Source: DASQJJ01 sp964598355
Lineage (GTDB): Bacteria > Patescibacteriota > Microgenomatia > Levybacterales > UBA12049
Reading direction: 5' to 3'
Assembly: GCA_964598355.1 (NCBI GenBank)
Contig: CAZRBN010000013.1
Span: 1-23,583 of the forward strand
Length of the DNA stretch: 23,583 nt
Position numbers and translations under genes: made by a program. The notes under the pieces were generated by a model that was not told the origin of the DNA, ran no database searches, and saw nothing but the letters and a program-made list of their open reading frames with translations. Below are positions 7,052 through 14,482 of the stretch, piece after piece (position 1 is the stretch's first letter; every line of letters begins with the position of its first letter).

Positions 7052-7792
7052 ATGAACCCTACAACTCGCCTTGATAAACTTCTCTCAAACAGTGGCTTAG
7101 CATCCAGAAGAGCCATTAAACAATTTCTTAAATCGAATGAGGTGACTATAAATAATAAGCGTGTTACCGAATCTGGAGCAAGAGTTGGTCCTGATGATAT
7201 TGTCACAATCAATGGCCAACCTTTAGAAAAACCTGGGTTTGTATATTTTCTTCTCAACAAACCAATGGGCATTATTTCAACAACCTCAGATGAATTTTTT
7301 CGAGATACAGTCACCTCTCTTATTGATACACCCTACAGAATTTACCCGGTTGGAAGACTGGATAAAGATACACATGGACTACTTCTGCTTACTAACGATG
7401 GAGAGTTAACCCACAAGCTTATTCATCCCCGTTATCATGTTCCAAAAGTCTATAGACTCACTCTTGAAGGCAAACCAACACAAAACCAGCTAGAAAGATT
7501 CAGAGATGGAATCCTATTGGATGATGGGCCAACCCTTCCTGCTGAAGTACGGGTTATACAAGAGAGTAAACAACAAACCATTATCGAAGTAACACTCCAT
7601 GAGGGACGAAATAGGCAAATTAGACGCATGTGTGATGCAGTAGGGATAGAGCTTTCGGACCTGCAACGTATTTCTTTTGGCCCTCTTTCTTTAGGCAAAG
7701 TAAAAGTTGGAGAGTATCGACCATTAACCCCACAAGAGGTGAAAAGTTTGCAAAACGCTGTGAGACAAAACCTAGAACTTCAAAAGATTTAG
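7052..7792 (+). CDS. 23S rRNA pseudouridine synthase, RluB/RsuA type
   Basis: A 246-residue RNA-modifying enzyme that isomerises uridine to pseudouridine in ribosomal RNA. Residues 5-55 form an S4 RNA-binding domain (RLDKLLSNSGLASRR). The catalytic domain follows with LLNKPMGIIST (67-77), GRLDKDTHGLLLLTNDGEL (101-119) carrying the catalytic Asp104, and HEGRNRQIRRM (183-193). The S4 domain and the GRLDKDTxGLLLLTNDG signature place it in the RsuA/RluB/RluE/RluF group; length and sequence favour an RluB-like 23S enzyme, but 16S specificity cannot be excluded. The start is set by a consensus -10 seven bases upstream. Confidence 0.93.
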   Translation: MNPTTRLDKLLSNSGLASRRAIKQFLKSNEVTINNKRVTESGARVGPDDIVTINGQPLEKPGFVYFLLNKPMGIISTTSDEFFRDTVTSLIDTPYRIYPVGRLDKDTHGLLLLTNDGELTHKLIHPRYHVPKVYRLTLEGKPTQNQLERFRDGILLDDGPTLPAEVRVIQESKQQTIIEVTLHEGRNRQIRRMCDAVGIELSDLQRISFGPLSLGKVKVGEYRPLTPQEVKSLQNAVRQNLELQKI

Positions 7793-7899
7793 GATTTAAG
7801 ATGAATGGAACATTGTTAGATGGTGAAGGGAAAAAATGTTCTAAAACCATATAGCCATCTGACCATTTAGCAATTTCTAAACTGTGAACTATGAACCTC

Positions 7900-8562
7900 T
7901 TATACTGTTAACAGGTATGCATTATCGTTAAGCCATTTTCTATGCTGTCTGTAAGCAGGTGTATATTGTCTTACTTTTCTCCAAAAGGCGTCACTATGAT
8001 TTTTTTCCGTTGTATGTGCTAGCTCGTGAATGATTACATAATCAAGTACCATAAGCGGTGCCATAATAAGACGCCAATTAAATTGTAATGAATTATCTGG
8101 AAAACACGTCCCCCATTTAGAAGATGTATCTGAAAAGCGCACTTCTCCAAAACTCGCATACATTTCCTGTGCTTTCATCTCAAGACGAAGCATAATTGTT
8201 TCTTTTGCTTGTCTAACCAACCAATTGCTCAACTCTTTCTGAATTCTAAATTGCAAAGCCTTTGGGAAAAGTAATTGCGTCCCTTTTACAATAATTTCTA
8301 TTCCATTATAAAAGGTGAGCACTCTTGGTTGTCCTAAATACCAAAATTCTTCTCCTTCTTTGTATTGTTTTACTTGAGGCAAACGAGTGGTTACCTTTCC
8401 CAAGGTCCTTTCTATCCACGCTTCTTTCTCTTTTAAGAAATTATGAATAAGAAAATTTGGAGCAAAGCGCGGTGCTTTCACCACTAATTCTCCTTCTCGT
8501 GTTATATGAATTGCAATACTTGCTCTATTGGACCGGATAATGTGAGGAGTTGGAATAGCCAT
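7900..8562 (-). CDS. M48-like metallopeptidase, YgjP/WrpA family (DUF45)
   Basis: This 220-residue protein (from ATG 8562) carries the zinc-binding HELAH motif at residues 179-183 in the context YVIIHELAHTTEKNHSDAFW, with a further His eight residues after the first motif's last His. The preceding SSKWGTCFPDNSLQFNWRLIMAP segment is split over 147-170 and its WGxC...LxFNWRL pattern is diagnostic of the YgjP family. The fold is that of a minimal metallopeptidase, but the true substrate in this family is unsettled. A TTG two codons upstream is also in frame; ATG is preferred. No signal peptide is seen, so it should be cytoplasmic. It stands alone, convergent to the pseudouridine synthase. Confidence 0.88.
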   Translation of the reverse strand: MAIPTPHIIRSNRASIAIHITREGELVVKAPRFAPNFLIHNFLKEKEAWIERTLGKVTTRLPQVKQYKEGEEFWYLGQPRVLTFYNGIEIIVKGTQLLFPKALQFRIQKELSNWLVRQAKETIMLRLEMKAQEMYASFGEVRFSDTSSKWGTCFPDNSLQFNWRLIMAPLMVLDYVIIHELAHTTEKNHSDAFWRKVRQYTPAYRQHRKWLNDNAYLLTV

Positions 8563-8612
8563 AACCAAGCTTTACTGTTATAGCATATTTGTGGCTACAT
8601 GACAAAGAAGTA

Positions 8613-9011
8613 TTACTTAAGATGAGATTGTATGAGTGTATAGAGATTGCCAACTTTTTCATTGTGATGGACAGCGTCTTCTTTATCTTTACTCAGTCTT
8701 CTCTTCACATCTCCTAAAAGTGTTTCCCATTTGTCCCCTGTGGCAAATCTTCTTTTGGTAATAAAAAGAAATGGAGGCTTGTTAGCTAAAAAAATATCTA
8801 TAGAGCTTTCGCTTCGACTAATAATAAACTTCAGCAGTAGGTTATTTTTTTCTGAAAGTACATCCAGCCATTCATCAAATGGACGTATGCCAACATAGCG
8901 CACATTCATTTCTCGCTCACCCATTCCTTCAACCATCCACGGAGCTGCTTTGGTAACAATACCTGCTTTTTTCATATTGGCAATCATTTCATCCACAAAT
9001 ATCTTATTCAT
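8613..9011 (-). CDS. Hypothetical soluble protein
   Basis: From ATG 9011 the product has 132 residues (MNKIFVDEMIANMKKAG...), basic and mixed alpha/beta in appearance, with no membrane segment or recognised motif. The frame stays open upstream to 9167, but that extension reads as a hydrophobic membrane stretch unlike the rest. A perfect TATAAT seven bases before ATG 9011 marks this codon as the start of a leaderless gene. The middle part (KFIISRSESSIDIFLANKPP) looks like alternating beta strands. I cannot name the family. Confidence 0.65.
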   Translation of the reverse strand: MNKIFVDEMIANMKKAGIVTKAAPWMVEGMGEREMNVRYVGIRPFDEWLDVLSEKNNLLLKFIISRSESSIDIFLANKPPFLFITKRRFATGDKWETLLGDVKRRLSKDKEDAVHHNEKVGNLYTLIQSHLK

Positions 9012-9018
9012 AGTAAAA

Positions 9019-9024
9019 ATTATA
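9019..9024 (-). promoter_or_regulatory. Consensus -10 box, leaderless start
   Basis: TATAAT is followed by TTTTACT and the ATG at 9011. It decides between this start and the longer frame to 9167. Confidence 0.55.
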
Positions 9025-9049
9025 AAGAATTTTAAAAAAATAACAACCC

Positions 9050-9280
9050 GAAAATAGTAACGCTTAAGCATTTCTATCGCTGAAAAGAAGAGAATGACAT
9101 ACACTCCATATCGATAATACTTTTCTGCAACTTTTGCATGAATAAAATGACCAACGAGTATTGCCAAAATAAAAAGGGAATAATAGGTACAGCAAGAGCT
9201 AGAATTTTCTGATTAAGTAGTCCCATGAGTAGCTGGAATATGGGGAGAGTATTATTTTCTTCTGCGACGAGCTCTGGCTC
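9050..9280 (-). pseudogene. Possible remnant of an integral membrane protein
   Basis: Two overlapping minus-strand frames together read like one membrane protein. The first gives LPIFQLLMGLLNQK then ILALAVPIIPFLFW, ending near 9160; the second continues with AILVGHFIHAKVAEKYYRYG and VYVILFFSAIEMLKRYYF. A single frameshift near 9165 would join them. The pattern of Gly, His-Lys and a terminal helix is reminiscent of the C-terminal end of TauE/SafE-type permeases, but this rests on pattern only. There is no start region and no full-length frame. It may simply be AT-rich noncoding DNA between two genes. Confidence 0.25.
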
Positions 9281-9649
9281 TTAATTTTGCACTAGTTCAA
9301 TTGCGTGATCAAAAACTCTTGCTCCTTCAGTAACTTTAGCTCTTCTATCCGAAGTTGGTATTTCCCCTTGATCCTCTGCTTCTTTATTAATGAGTGCTTC
9401 TGCTAGGTCGTAATAATTACCATATGCTTGTCCAGCAATTTGTGCATCTTTCCGCGTTACCTTTGCGCTCTTTAATTTTCCTGCTAAATCTCTTCCTTCT
9501 CCTAAAGGTGTAGCTATTCCCGGTTGAGTAGGTGTCTCTCTCCCCACTCTGACCCGTTCTCCTCTTGTTACTAACTCATCAACACCTCCGGCTGCATCTA
9601 AGGCTTTTTTCAAATGAGGGTTATGTAAATCTACTTCCGATTTTGGCAT
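9281..9649 (-). CDS. Hypothetical small hydrophilic protein
   Basis: From ATG 9649 the product has 122 residues, charged and Ala/Gly-rich with no Cys or membrane segment. It includes ALDAAGGVDELV and KVTRKDAQIAGQAYGNYYDLAEALINKEAEDQ, the latter a helical region split over about residues 68-100. The frame is open further upstream to 9898, but that part is antisense to the GIY-YIG gene and is not credible coding. A consensus -10 seven bases before 9649 supports the short start. It is divergent from the GIY-YIG gene with 47 bp between start codons. No family recognised. Confidence 0.65.
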   Translation of the reverse strand: MPKSEVDLHNPHLKKALDAAGGVDELVTRGERVRVGRETPTQPGIATPLGEGRDLAGKLKSAKVTRKDAQIAGQAYGNYYDLAEALINKEAEDQGEIPTSDRRAKVTEGARVFDHAIELVQN

Positions 9650-9656
9650 AGTCCAG

Positions 9657-9662
9657 ATTATA
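9657..9662 (-). promoter_or_regulatory. Consensus extended -10 box, leaderless start
   Basis: TGCTATAAT is followed by 7 nt and the ATG at 9649. It lies 20 bp from the -10 of the divergent GIY-YIG gene. Confidence 0.6.
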
Positions 9663-9682
9663 GCACACATTTTTCTTTCTGC

Positions 9683-9688
9683 TACACT
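9683..9688 (+). promoter_or_regulatory. Extended -10 box of the GIY-YIG gene
   Basis: TGCTACACT is followed by 8 nt and the ATG at 9697. The 8 nt contain AGAGGT, so a weak ribosome site is also possible. Confidence 0.5.
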
Positions 9689-9696
9689 AAAGAGGT

Positions 9697-9957
9697 ATGG
9701 CTTTTTACACATACATGCTTTTGTGCAGTGATGGAAGTTATTATGTTGGCAAAACCAACAATGTGACAAAAAGACTTCGTCAACACAATGGAGAAATAAA
9801 AGGGGGAGCAAAATATACTGCATCCAAAAGACCTGTTGTCCTGAGGCATCTGGAAGAATTTTCAACCCATAAAGAATCTGCACAACGAGAAGTTGCACTT
9901 AAGAAGCTGAATCACAAGCAAAAAGAATATCTTATCACTACGGCAAAATCCGCTTAA
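9697..9957 (+). CDS. GIY-YIG domain protein, UPF0213/YhbQ type
   Basis: An 86-residue single-domain GIY-YIG nuclease-fold protein. The N-terminus YTYMLLCSDGSYYVGKTNN gives the paired GIY/YIG-like strands (YTYM and YYVG), followed by VTKRLRQHN with the conserved Arg and by GGAKYTASKRPVVL. KESAQREVALKKLNHKQKEY contains the usual Glu-rich helix. Length and order match the UPF0213 group, whose cellular role is poorly defined; members may act in DNA repair or nucleic-acid processing. Bases 9787-9925 are repeated in degraded form at 12526-12665. It has its own -10 box and is divergent from the gene ending at 9281. Confidence 0.88.
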   Translation: MAFYTYMLLCSDGSYYVGKTNNVTKRLRQHNGEIKGGAKYTASKRPVVLRHLEEFSTHKESAQREVALKKLNHKQKEYLITTAKSA

Positions 9958-10136
9958 TAACCATCATTACTATCTTAATAAATTCAGACGCATTTCTGAT
10001 AAGTTTATTTCCAGTGCATTGTACTACTAAAAAAGCTTTTTATTCATGCGTAAATTGCTTGTTCAAAGTTATCATGAATGCACATATTTCTGTTATTACT
10101 ACTTCCCTCAGCAGAACTGAAGGAGAAGGGATACCT

Positions 10137-11072
10137 ATGAGGATAAAAGAATCACTTTACTTTTTACCCCCTCACTCCGGAGAATTTTATAATCGTGAAC
10201 CAAAAGGACTTGACGTAAGCGGCATTAATCTACAACCAAAAGGAAATACGGGAGAAGCAATTTCTATTCTTCAAGCCACAAGAGACTCGAATAATCATGT
10301 ACTTTTCATCGTGGACTCACCTGTCGCAAAAGTTACTTCTTCTTTTGCTGCGGGTTTGCCAAAAACATATACTCACCTTTTTAATGAATCTACCTCTTCA
10401 CGCACCCCAACACTTGAAGAACACTATGCGTCAGCAATCAGTGCGCTATCGGAGACAATTGCATCAAGACCAGTAGTACCTCATGTTGCTTTTGCTCATC
10501 TTCTTCCAACAAGCGGGAAAAATGTGTATACAGCACTTGCTCTCTCTGAGGGGATGATTGCAATGATTACAAATATCAGCAATGATCAATCACGCGACGA
10601 ACCTCACATCAGTACTATTTACCCTGACATGCTTACGCCCTCACATGATGAACCTGGTCTCTCTACAGGCATGTTTACTATCCCAAGAGGGGCCAAGCTT
10701 ATCCTATCAACTGCAATGGACGCCTATCAAAACCAAGACGCTTTAGAGACCGTTGGGATACTGTATACCCTTTCTGACCACATTCTTAAAGCAGCACAAG
10801 AAAATACCACAAATGCCTTTGCCCAACTTCCCCTATCAAGGGTAATGAAAGAACATATACTAAATGCTCTCATTTCTGTCACCTACACTCCAGAATATGA
10901 ACACTATCTACAAGAGAGAAATGATATGGCTCTTGCAGCACTCCTTGCTGGAAAGGATATAGCAACGCTCATAAAAGAAGAAAAATACGGGAATTACATC
11001 CTCCCGAAGCGTGTGGCGTTTATTGCTTCACGAGTTCCTCCGTTAAAGCGGAAAAAAGCCCATGACTCATGA
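10137..11072 (+). CDS. Divergent PP2C-like (PPM) phosphatase-fold protein
   Basis: From ATG 10137 the product has 311 residues; GGAGAAGGG just upstream gives a ribosome site 6-11 nt from the ATG. In-frame ATGs at 10074 and 10014 are alternatives. Several segments echo PP2C-family phosphatases in the right order: HVLFIVDSPVAKVTSSFAAG where PP2C has the metal-binding DGxGG, GAKLILSTAMDAYQNQD where it has the second Asp (SDGL/TDGL), and ERNDMALAALLAG where it has the final Asp (kDDxTlvvl). The glycines of the first motif are lost, so activity is doubtful and a regulatory or binding role is possible. It overlaps the GT9-like gene by 11 nt, so the two are probably co-translated. The call is by pattern only. 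Confidence 0.45.
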   Translation: MRIKESLYFLPPHSGEFYNREPKGLDVSGINLQPKGNTGEAISILQATRDSNNHVLFIVDSPVAKVTSSFAAGLPKTYTHLFNESTSSRTPTLEEHYASAISALSETIASRPVVPHVAFAHLLPTSGKNVYTALALSEGMIAMITNISNDQSRDEPHISTIYPDMLTPSHDEPGLSTGMFTIPRGAKLILSTAMDAYQNQDALETVGILYTLSDHILKAAQENTTNAFAQLPLSRVMKEHILNALISVTYTPEYEHYLQERNDMALAALLAGKDIATLIKEEKYGNYILPKRVAFIASRVPPLKRKKAHDS

Positions 11073-12498
11073 AGACCCTTTATCACCATTTCCCTTTCAC
11101 CATCTTGCGGTAGAAACACTACCCAAAGATCATCCCTATCCCAGATGTCGAAGAATACCATCAGCTCTCATTCCGACAGATAGTAGTCCATATACATACC
11201 ATGCAAACCCCCACATCCTTGCTAGACCTGATATTGCTGAGATATATAATATTCTCACCGATGATGACCCTGTTCGGTTAGGAATCCTCGAACAAGTAGC
11301 ATCTTCAAATAAAGCGCTTTTCCCAAAAGTCTCAACAATTGGTGTCTATCTTGACGGACGATCTATAAAAGAAAAAGACAAAACATACAAGAAGCAAACA
11401 GGAAAAAGTGAGTACGAAATCACTCGAGATGGTTTCTGGGGAGATGCGACAGAAGCTGCCCGCATTATACCTATTCTGTTAGCAGAAGGAAAACGTGTCG
11501 TTATATTTTCATCTCAACCAACTTTTTTTAGTAAAGCAAAAGATGATGCCATGACATATGTACAAATTCCAGATAGCATCATACCATTTCAATTCTATCC
11601 ATACTATGCACCCACTCATCGAGAACTGGTAGAGCTTTTCCATCAGCATCGTACTCCTGGCATGGCAATGCTTGCCCCACTCAACTCTCGCTTTCCTGTT
11701 TTGTTTACCACACAAGAACGTGATGGTCTTGTTGATTTGAGCCAAGAGACACATCTCACCGCTCAGCTTCTTCGTGAAGCTGCCTTTGGAAACAGAGAGA
11801 TACCTTTCAGCGGTATTACTATGTCTGATTGGAAACAAATTTGCCACCAGTCTCAAGCACTACAAGTGATGGTCGAGCTACTTGGCATAGATACAAGCCA
11901 TTGGCAAGAATTTCCCCAATCCTCCATACATCCACCTGCAACTGCACGAATTTTGGCGAATGAGTATACAAAAAATTTTGCACCAGATGCGGTCAATGCC
12001 CTCTTTCATATTGGTACTGCAACGAATTACAGAAAAAAAGAACATAAATCATACCCTCTTGAGAGGTGGAATCAGATCCTCACGCTTATTGCAGCACAAA
12101 GGCCAGATCTTGTGGGAACAATTATTCTTTTTCAGCCCATAAACCCAGATCAAGCAAGAAAAACTTTGCAAATTGCAAACCATGCACGAGAGGTACTTGG
12201 CGCAGAAAAAGTTGTAGTCCTTCCACTTAAACGAGATTGGAATTTAAGTGCTTTTACAGCTTTTATGGATGAGTTGGCAGATAAAGGAATACTTGTCTGC
12301 GTTGATAGTGGCCCTTCCCATATTGGTCGTGCACGTGGAATACCAACGCTTGTTGTTGGCAATAATCAATTTCCTCAAGACTTCTACGCACCTCCAGGAG
12401 CAATGGTTGTTCTTCCAACAGGTGGAAAAGACGCTGCCCACGTAAGACCAGAAGATGTTGCACACACATTCATAACAATGGCAGAAAGAATTTTTTAA
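11062..12498 (+). CDS. GT9 (heptosyltransferase)-like GT-B glycosyltransferase
   Basis: A 478-residue protein whose C-terminal part carries CVDSGPSHIGRARGIPTLVV (residues 413-432), which matches the nucleotide-sugar site of family 9 glycosyltransferases (DSGPxHxAxAxGxP) with D415 and H420. The N-terminal half has GDATEAARIIPILLAEGKR, like the GD...P.L..L motif of the family. Such enzymes move a sugar from a nucleotide donor to a surface glycan. It is longer than typical heptosyltransferases (about 350 residues) because of an N-terminal extension and a central insert. LPS would not be expected in a CPR-type cell, so another surface polymer is the likelier target. It overlaps the upstream PP2C-like gene by 11 nt, forming a two-gene unit. 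Confidence 0.7.
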   Translation: MTHEDPLSPFPFHHLAVETLPKDHPYPRCRRIPSALIPTDSSPYTYHANPHILARPDIAEIYNILTDDDPVRLGILEQVASSNKALFPKVSTIGVYLDGRSIKEKDKTYKKQTGKSEYEITRDGFWGDATEAARIIPILLAEGKRVVIFSSQPTFFSKAKDDAMTYVQIPDSIIPFQFYPYYAPTHRELVELFHQHRTPGMAMLAPLNSRFPVLFTTQERDGLVDLSQETHLTAQLLREAAFGNREIPFSGITMSDWKQICHQSQALQVMVELLGIDTSHWQEFPQSSIHPPATARILANEYTKNFAPDAVNALFHIGTATNYRKKEHKSYPLERWNQILTLIAAQRPDLVGTIILFQPINPDQARKTLQIANHAREVLGAEKVVVLPLKRDWNLSAFTAFMDELADKGILVCVDSGPSHIGRARGIPTLVVGNNQFPQDFYAPPGAMVVLPTGGKDAAHVRPEDVAHTFITMAERIF

Positions 12499-12525
12499 AT
12501 TAACCATCTCCTCCAAAACTTTGGT

Positions 12526-12665
12526 AATGGAGAAATAAAAGGAGGAGCAAAATATACTGCTTCCAAAAGACCTGTTGTCCTTAAGCATCTGGAAAAAATT
12601 TTCAACTCATAAAGAATCTGCACAAAGAGAAAATGCACTAAAAAAATTGAATCATAAACAGAGAG
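12526..12665 (+). pseudogene. Truncated, frameshifted copy of the GIY-YIG gene
   Basis: These bases match 9787-9925 at roughly 88 % by eye, same orientation. They encode NGEIKGGAKYTASKRPVVLK, then an extra base in the A-run near 12597 shifts the frame, and THKESAQRENALKKLNHKQR follows in the next frame. The N-terminal third with the GIY and YIG strands is missing. Several differences from the intact copy are synonymous, so this copy probably evolved as a working gene before it broke. It lies directly after the GT9-like gene. Confidence 0.85.
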
Positions 12666-12786
12666 CAGAGACCGTCGTCATTCATCATGTTAAGAAATTA
12701 GTATTAAATATTTTTTGCTTACTTCTTATTGAATTTATTTATTTCCCCTCTTGCAAATAAGATATATTCCTTTTACTCTGATATTA

Positions 12787-13512
12787 GTGCGAAAAAAATC
12801 TTTATCTAAAAAAGCAAAACAGGAAAAAGGACTTTATTTGTATTTCAAACGAATTAGTTTACTTCTTTTTGTGACTGTAGTATTTTTTGCCGGGACAAAA
12901 ATGTTTCTGCAAGCAAACTCTTCCCAACCTTCCTGTGCAAATTCAAAAAGCTGTCAGTCAGATTTGTCTTTAAAAATTGAAAATAATGTCCAAGGAGTAT
13001 TCCGTGGGCATACTGTCGTTCCACCAAAAATTGATACCAATCTTGAATCTGCTGTCACTCCTGTTTTGGGAGCAGCGACAACAACAGGAGAAAAACATAT
13101 TTATGTAGACTTATCTTCCCAAACTCTTTATGCATACCAAGGCTCAAAGCTCATTTTTACAACCCTTATTGCATCTGGTAAATGGGGACGGACACCTGTA
13201 GGCAATTTCCATATCTGGGAAAAACTGCGTGCAACCCGTATGAGTGGCGGCGAAGGAGCAGATGCATATGACTTACCCAACGTCCCGTATGTGATGTACT
13301 TTTATCGGGATTTTGGCCTACACGGAGCATATTGGCATGATAATTTTGGTCATGTGATGAGTCATGGATGTGTGAATATGCGAAGTGTTGATGCAAAAGT
13401 CATTTACGAATGGTCTGATGGACCAAGCGGAAATACACTCGGCACTGCTGTTTCTATTTGTGACAAAATTACACCATCTCATCAATGTATCCAAGAGAAT
13501 CCAATACAATAA
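12787..13512 (+). CDS. L,D-transpeptidase (YkuD domain), membrane-anchored
   Basis: A cell-wall enzyme that forms 3-3 peptidoglycan crosslinks or attaches proteins, acting outside the membrane. After a Lys-rich start it has one membrane segment (ISLLLFVTVVFFAGTKMF), a linker, then the YkuD domain from KHIYVDLSSQTLYAYQGSKL. The catalytic signature SHGCVNM contains the active Cys encoded near 13369, and GLHGAYW upstream supplies a conserved His. IASGKWGRTPVGNFHIW is the typical T-P-x-G-x-F segment. I chose GTG 12787, which has TACTCT seven bases before it; TTG 12751 is the longer option and adds 12 residues. It is the first gene of a pair with the protein starting 2 nt after its stop. Confidence 0.9.
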   Translation: MRKKSLSKKAKQEKGLYLYFKRISLLLFVTVVFFAGTKMFLQANSSQPSCANSKSCQSDLSLKIENNVQGVFRGHTVVPPKIDTNLESAVTPVLGAATTTGEKHIYVDLSSQTLYAYQGSKLIFTTLIASGKWGRTPVGNFHIWEKLRATRMSGGEGADAYDLPNVPYVMYFYRDFGLHGAYWHDNFGHVMSHGCVNMRSVDAKVIYEWSDGPSGNTLGTAVSICDKITPSHQCIQENPIQ

Positions 13513-13514
13513 TT

Positions 13515-14159
13515 ATGACAACACGACATCAAATAGAATTAGAATCAGTTTCATTGCTTGCTGTAGCAGCTTTTGTTGGTATTTTTCTCGCAGTTTTTCC
13601 TAATCATCGACCTAGACTATCTTCATCTTTTTCTCTGCCTGTTATGAATAATTACCAAAATCAAGAAGCCACTATTTCTCCTCTTCCCAAAACAATCACT
13701 TTCTCACAAGTATCTCCTGATGGTACGCATACACTTACCATGATCACTACAGGGAGAAACACAACAAAGACCTACACTATTACAACAACATCAGACTCAG
13801 CCCCTAATCCTCTAACCATTTACTCAACAACTCTTCCTGACACTGAAAGCATTAACATTCCCTTTAACACCTGGTCACCGGATAATAAGTATGTTTTTCT
13901 TGAGCACAAAACACAACAAGGCACTGAAGCATTGGTGATGAAAGCAAGTGGGGAAGCTCTTTCTGCAGATGCATCCTTCTACAATGTCACTTCTCTTTTT
14001 ACTGCAAAAAATACAGGAAACACCTATGATCAAACAACAGGCTGGGCTTCCGAAACACTTCTTATTGTAAACACCAAGTTACCAGATGGAAGCAAGGGTC
14101 CTTCCTATTGGTTTGAAGTACCAAGTAAAGCAATTATCCAACTTTCCACAGCATTCTAA
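13515..14159 (+). CDS. Anchored extracytoplasmic protein, beta-propeller-like repeats
   Basis: From ATG 13515 the product has 214 residues. It begins two bases after the stop of the L,D-transpeptidase gene, so the two form an operon. A membrane segment (SVSLLAVAAFVGIFLAVF) near residues 11-28 anchors it, followed by a Ser/Thr/Asn-rich external domain. The segments FSQVSPDGTHTLTMITT and TWSPDNKYVFLEHK look like WD40/TolB-type propeller strands (SPDG, SPDNKYV), but there are only about two of them, too few for a closed propeller. An accessory role in the cell envelope is inferred from the operon. No named family. Confidence 0.75.
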   Translation: MTTRHQIELESVSLLAVAAFVGIFLAVFPNHRPRLSSSFSLPVMNNYQNQEATISPLPKTITFSQVSPDGTHTLTMITTGRNTTKTYTITTTSDSAPNPLTIYSTTLPDTESINIPFNTWSPDNKYVFLEHKTQQGTEALVMKASGEALSADASFYNVTSLFTAKNTGNTYDQTTGWASETLLIVNTKLPDGSKGPSYWFEVPSKAIIQLSTAF

Positions 14160-14169
14160 AGGAATATAG

Positions 14170-14400
14170 TTATCTCTCTTTTGAAGGAAAAGGAGGAAAT
14201 GGACTATCTAATTTTCTTAAATCACGTCTATAATTCTGATGTCTAACATAGCCTTCATCATCCACAGCCCACTTACATGTATTACAATGAACTTCCAAAG
14301 ACATTACTTCGCCTTGATTACCCTTAAAACCAACTTCAACAACCCGACCTCCACAATTGGGACAGGAAAAAGGTAATCTGCGTGCATATGAGCCAGCCAT
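14170..14400 (-). CDS. Small zinc-ribbon protein
   Basis: This 76-residue basic protein has two CxxC knuckles: CPNCGGR at residues 13-19 and CNTCKW at 39-44, with 22 residues between them, a spacing compatible with one structural zinc site. It ends in an Arg/Pro-rich tail. Zinc ribbons of this size often bind nucleic acid or partner proteins; no target is indicated here. It converges on the anchored protein gene ending at 14159. A 14-bp perfect palindrome sits just upstream of its ATG. Confidence 0.75.
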   Translation of the reverse strand: MAGSYARRLPFSCPNCGGRVVEVGFKGNQGEVMSLEVHCNTCKWAVDDEGYVRHQNYRRDLRKLDSPFPPFPSKER

Positions 14401-14407
14401 ATCATTA

Positions 14408-14421
14408 TGTGATATATCACA
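14408..14421. promoter_or_regulatory. Perfect 14-bp palindrome, operator-like
   Basis: TGTGATATATCACA is self-complementary over its whole length and lies 7 bp upstream of the zinc-ribbon ATG. Its half-site TGTGA matches CRP/FNR-type half-sites, but the central spacer is 4 bp rather than 6. Confidence 0.45.
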
Positions 14422-14482
14422 GGTATCTCAATTTGAAAAGTTTTCTAAAATAGTTAGCTATTATTTGAACCGTGTAGAGATT

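Noticed and set aside
7850..7900. GAACTGTGAAC-like string shared with 18510-18525 as a dispersed repeat
   Set aside because: Only about a dozen bases match, with no wider similarity; too weak to call a repeat family.
9650..9898. N-terminal extension of the gene at 9281-9649 up to 9898
   Set aside because: It is entirely antisense to the GIY-YIG gene, has an odd Cys/His/Trp-rich composition, and a consensus -10 marks the start at 9649.
12244..12588. Minus-strand frames over the end of the GT9-like gene
   Set aside because: They overlap a gene with clear family motifs on the plus strand and show no recognisable protein features.
4020..12706. 16-base identical string TTAAGAAATTAGTATT near 4021 and 12690
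   Set aside because: In AT-rich sequence of this length about one such match is expected by chance, and the flanks do not match.
12575..12760. 61-residue plus-strand frame after the GT9-like gene as a new gene
   Set aside because: Its middle is the out-of-frame C-terminal part of the GIY-YIG relic, so it is a pseudogene product rather than a separate gene.
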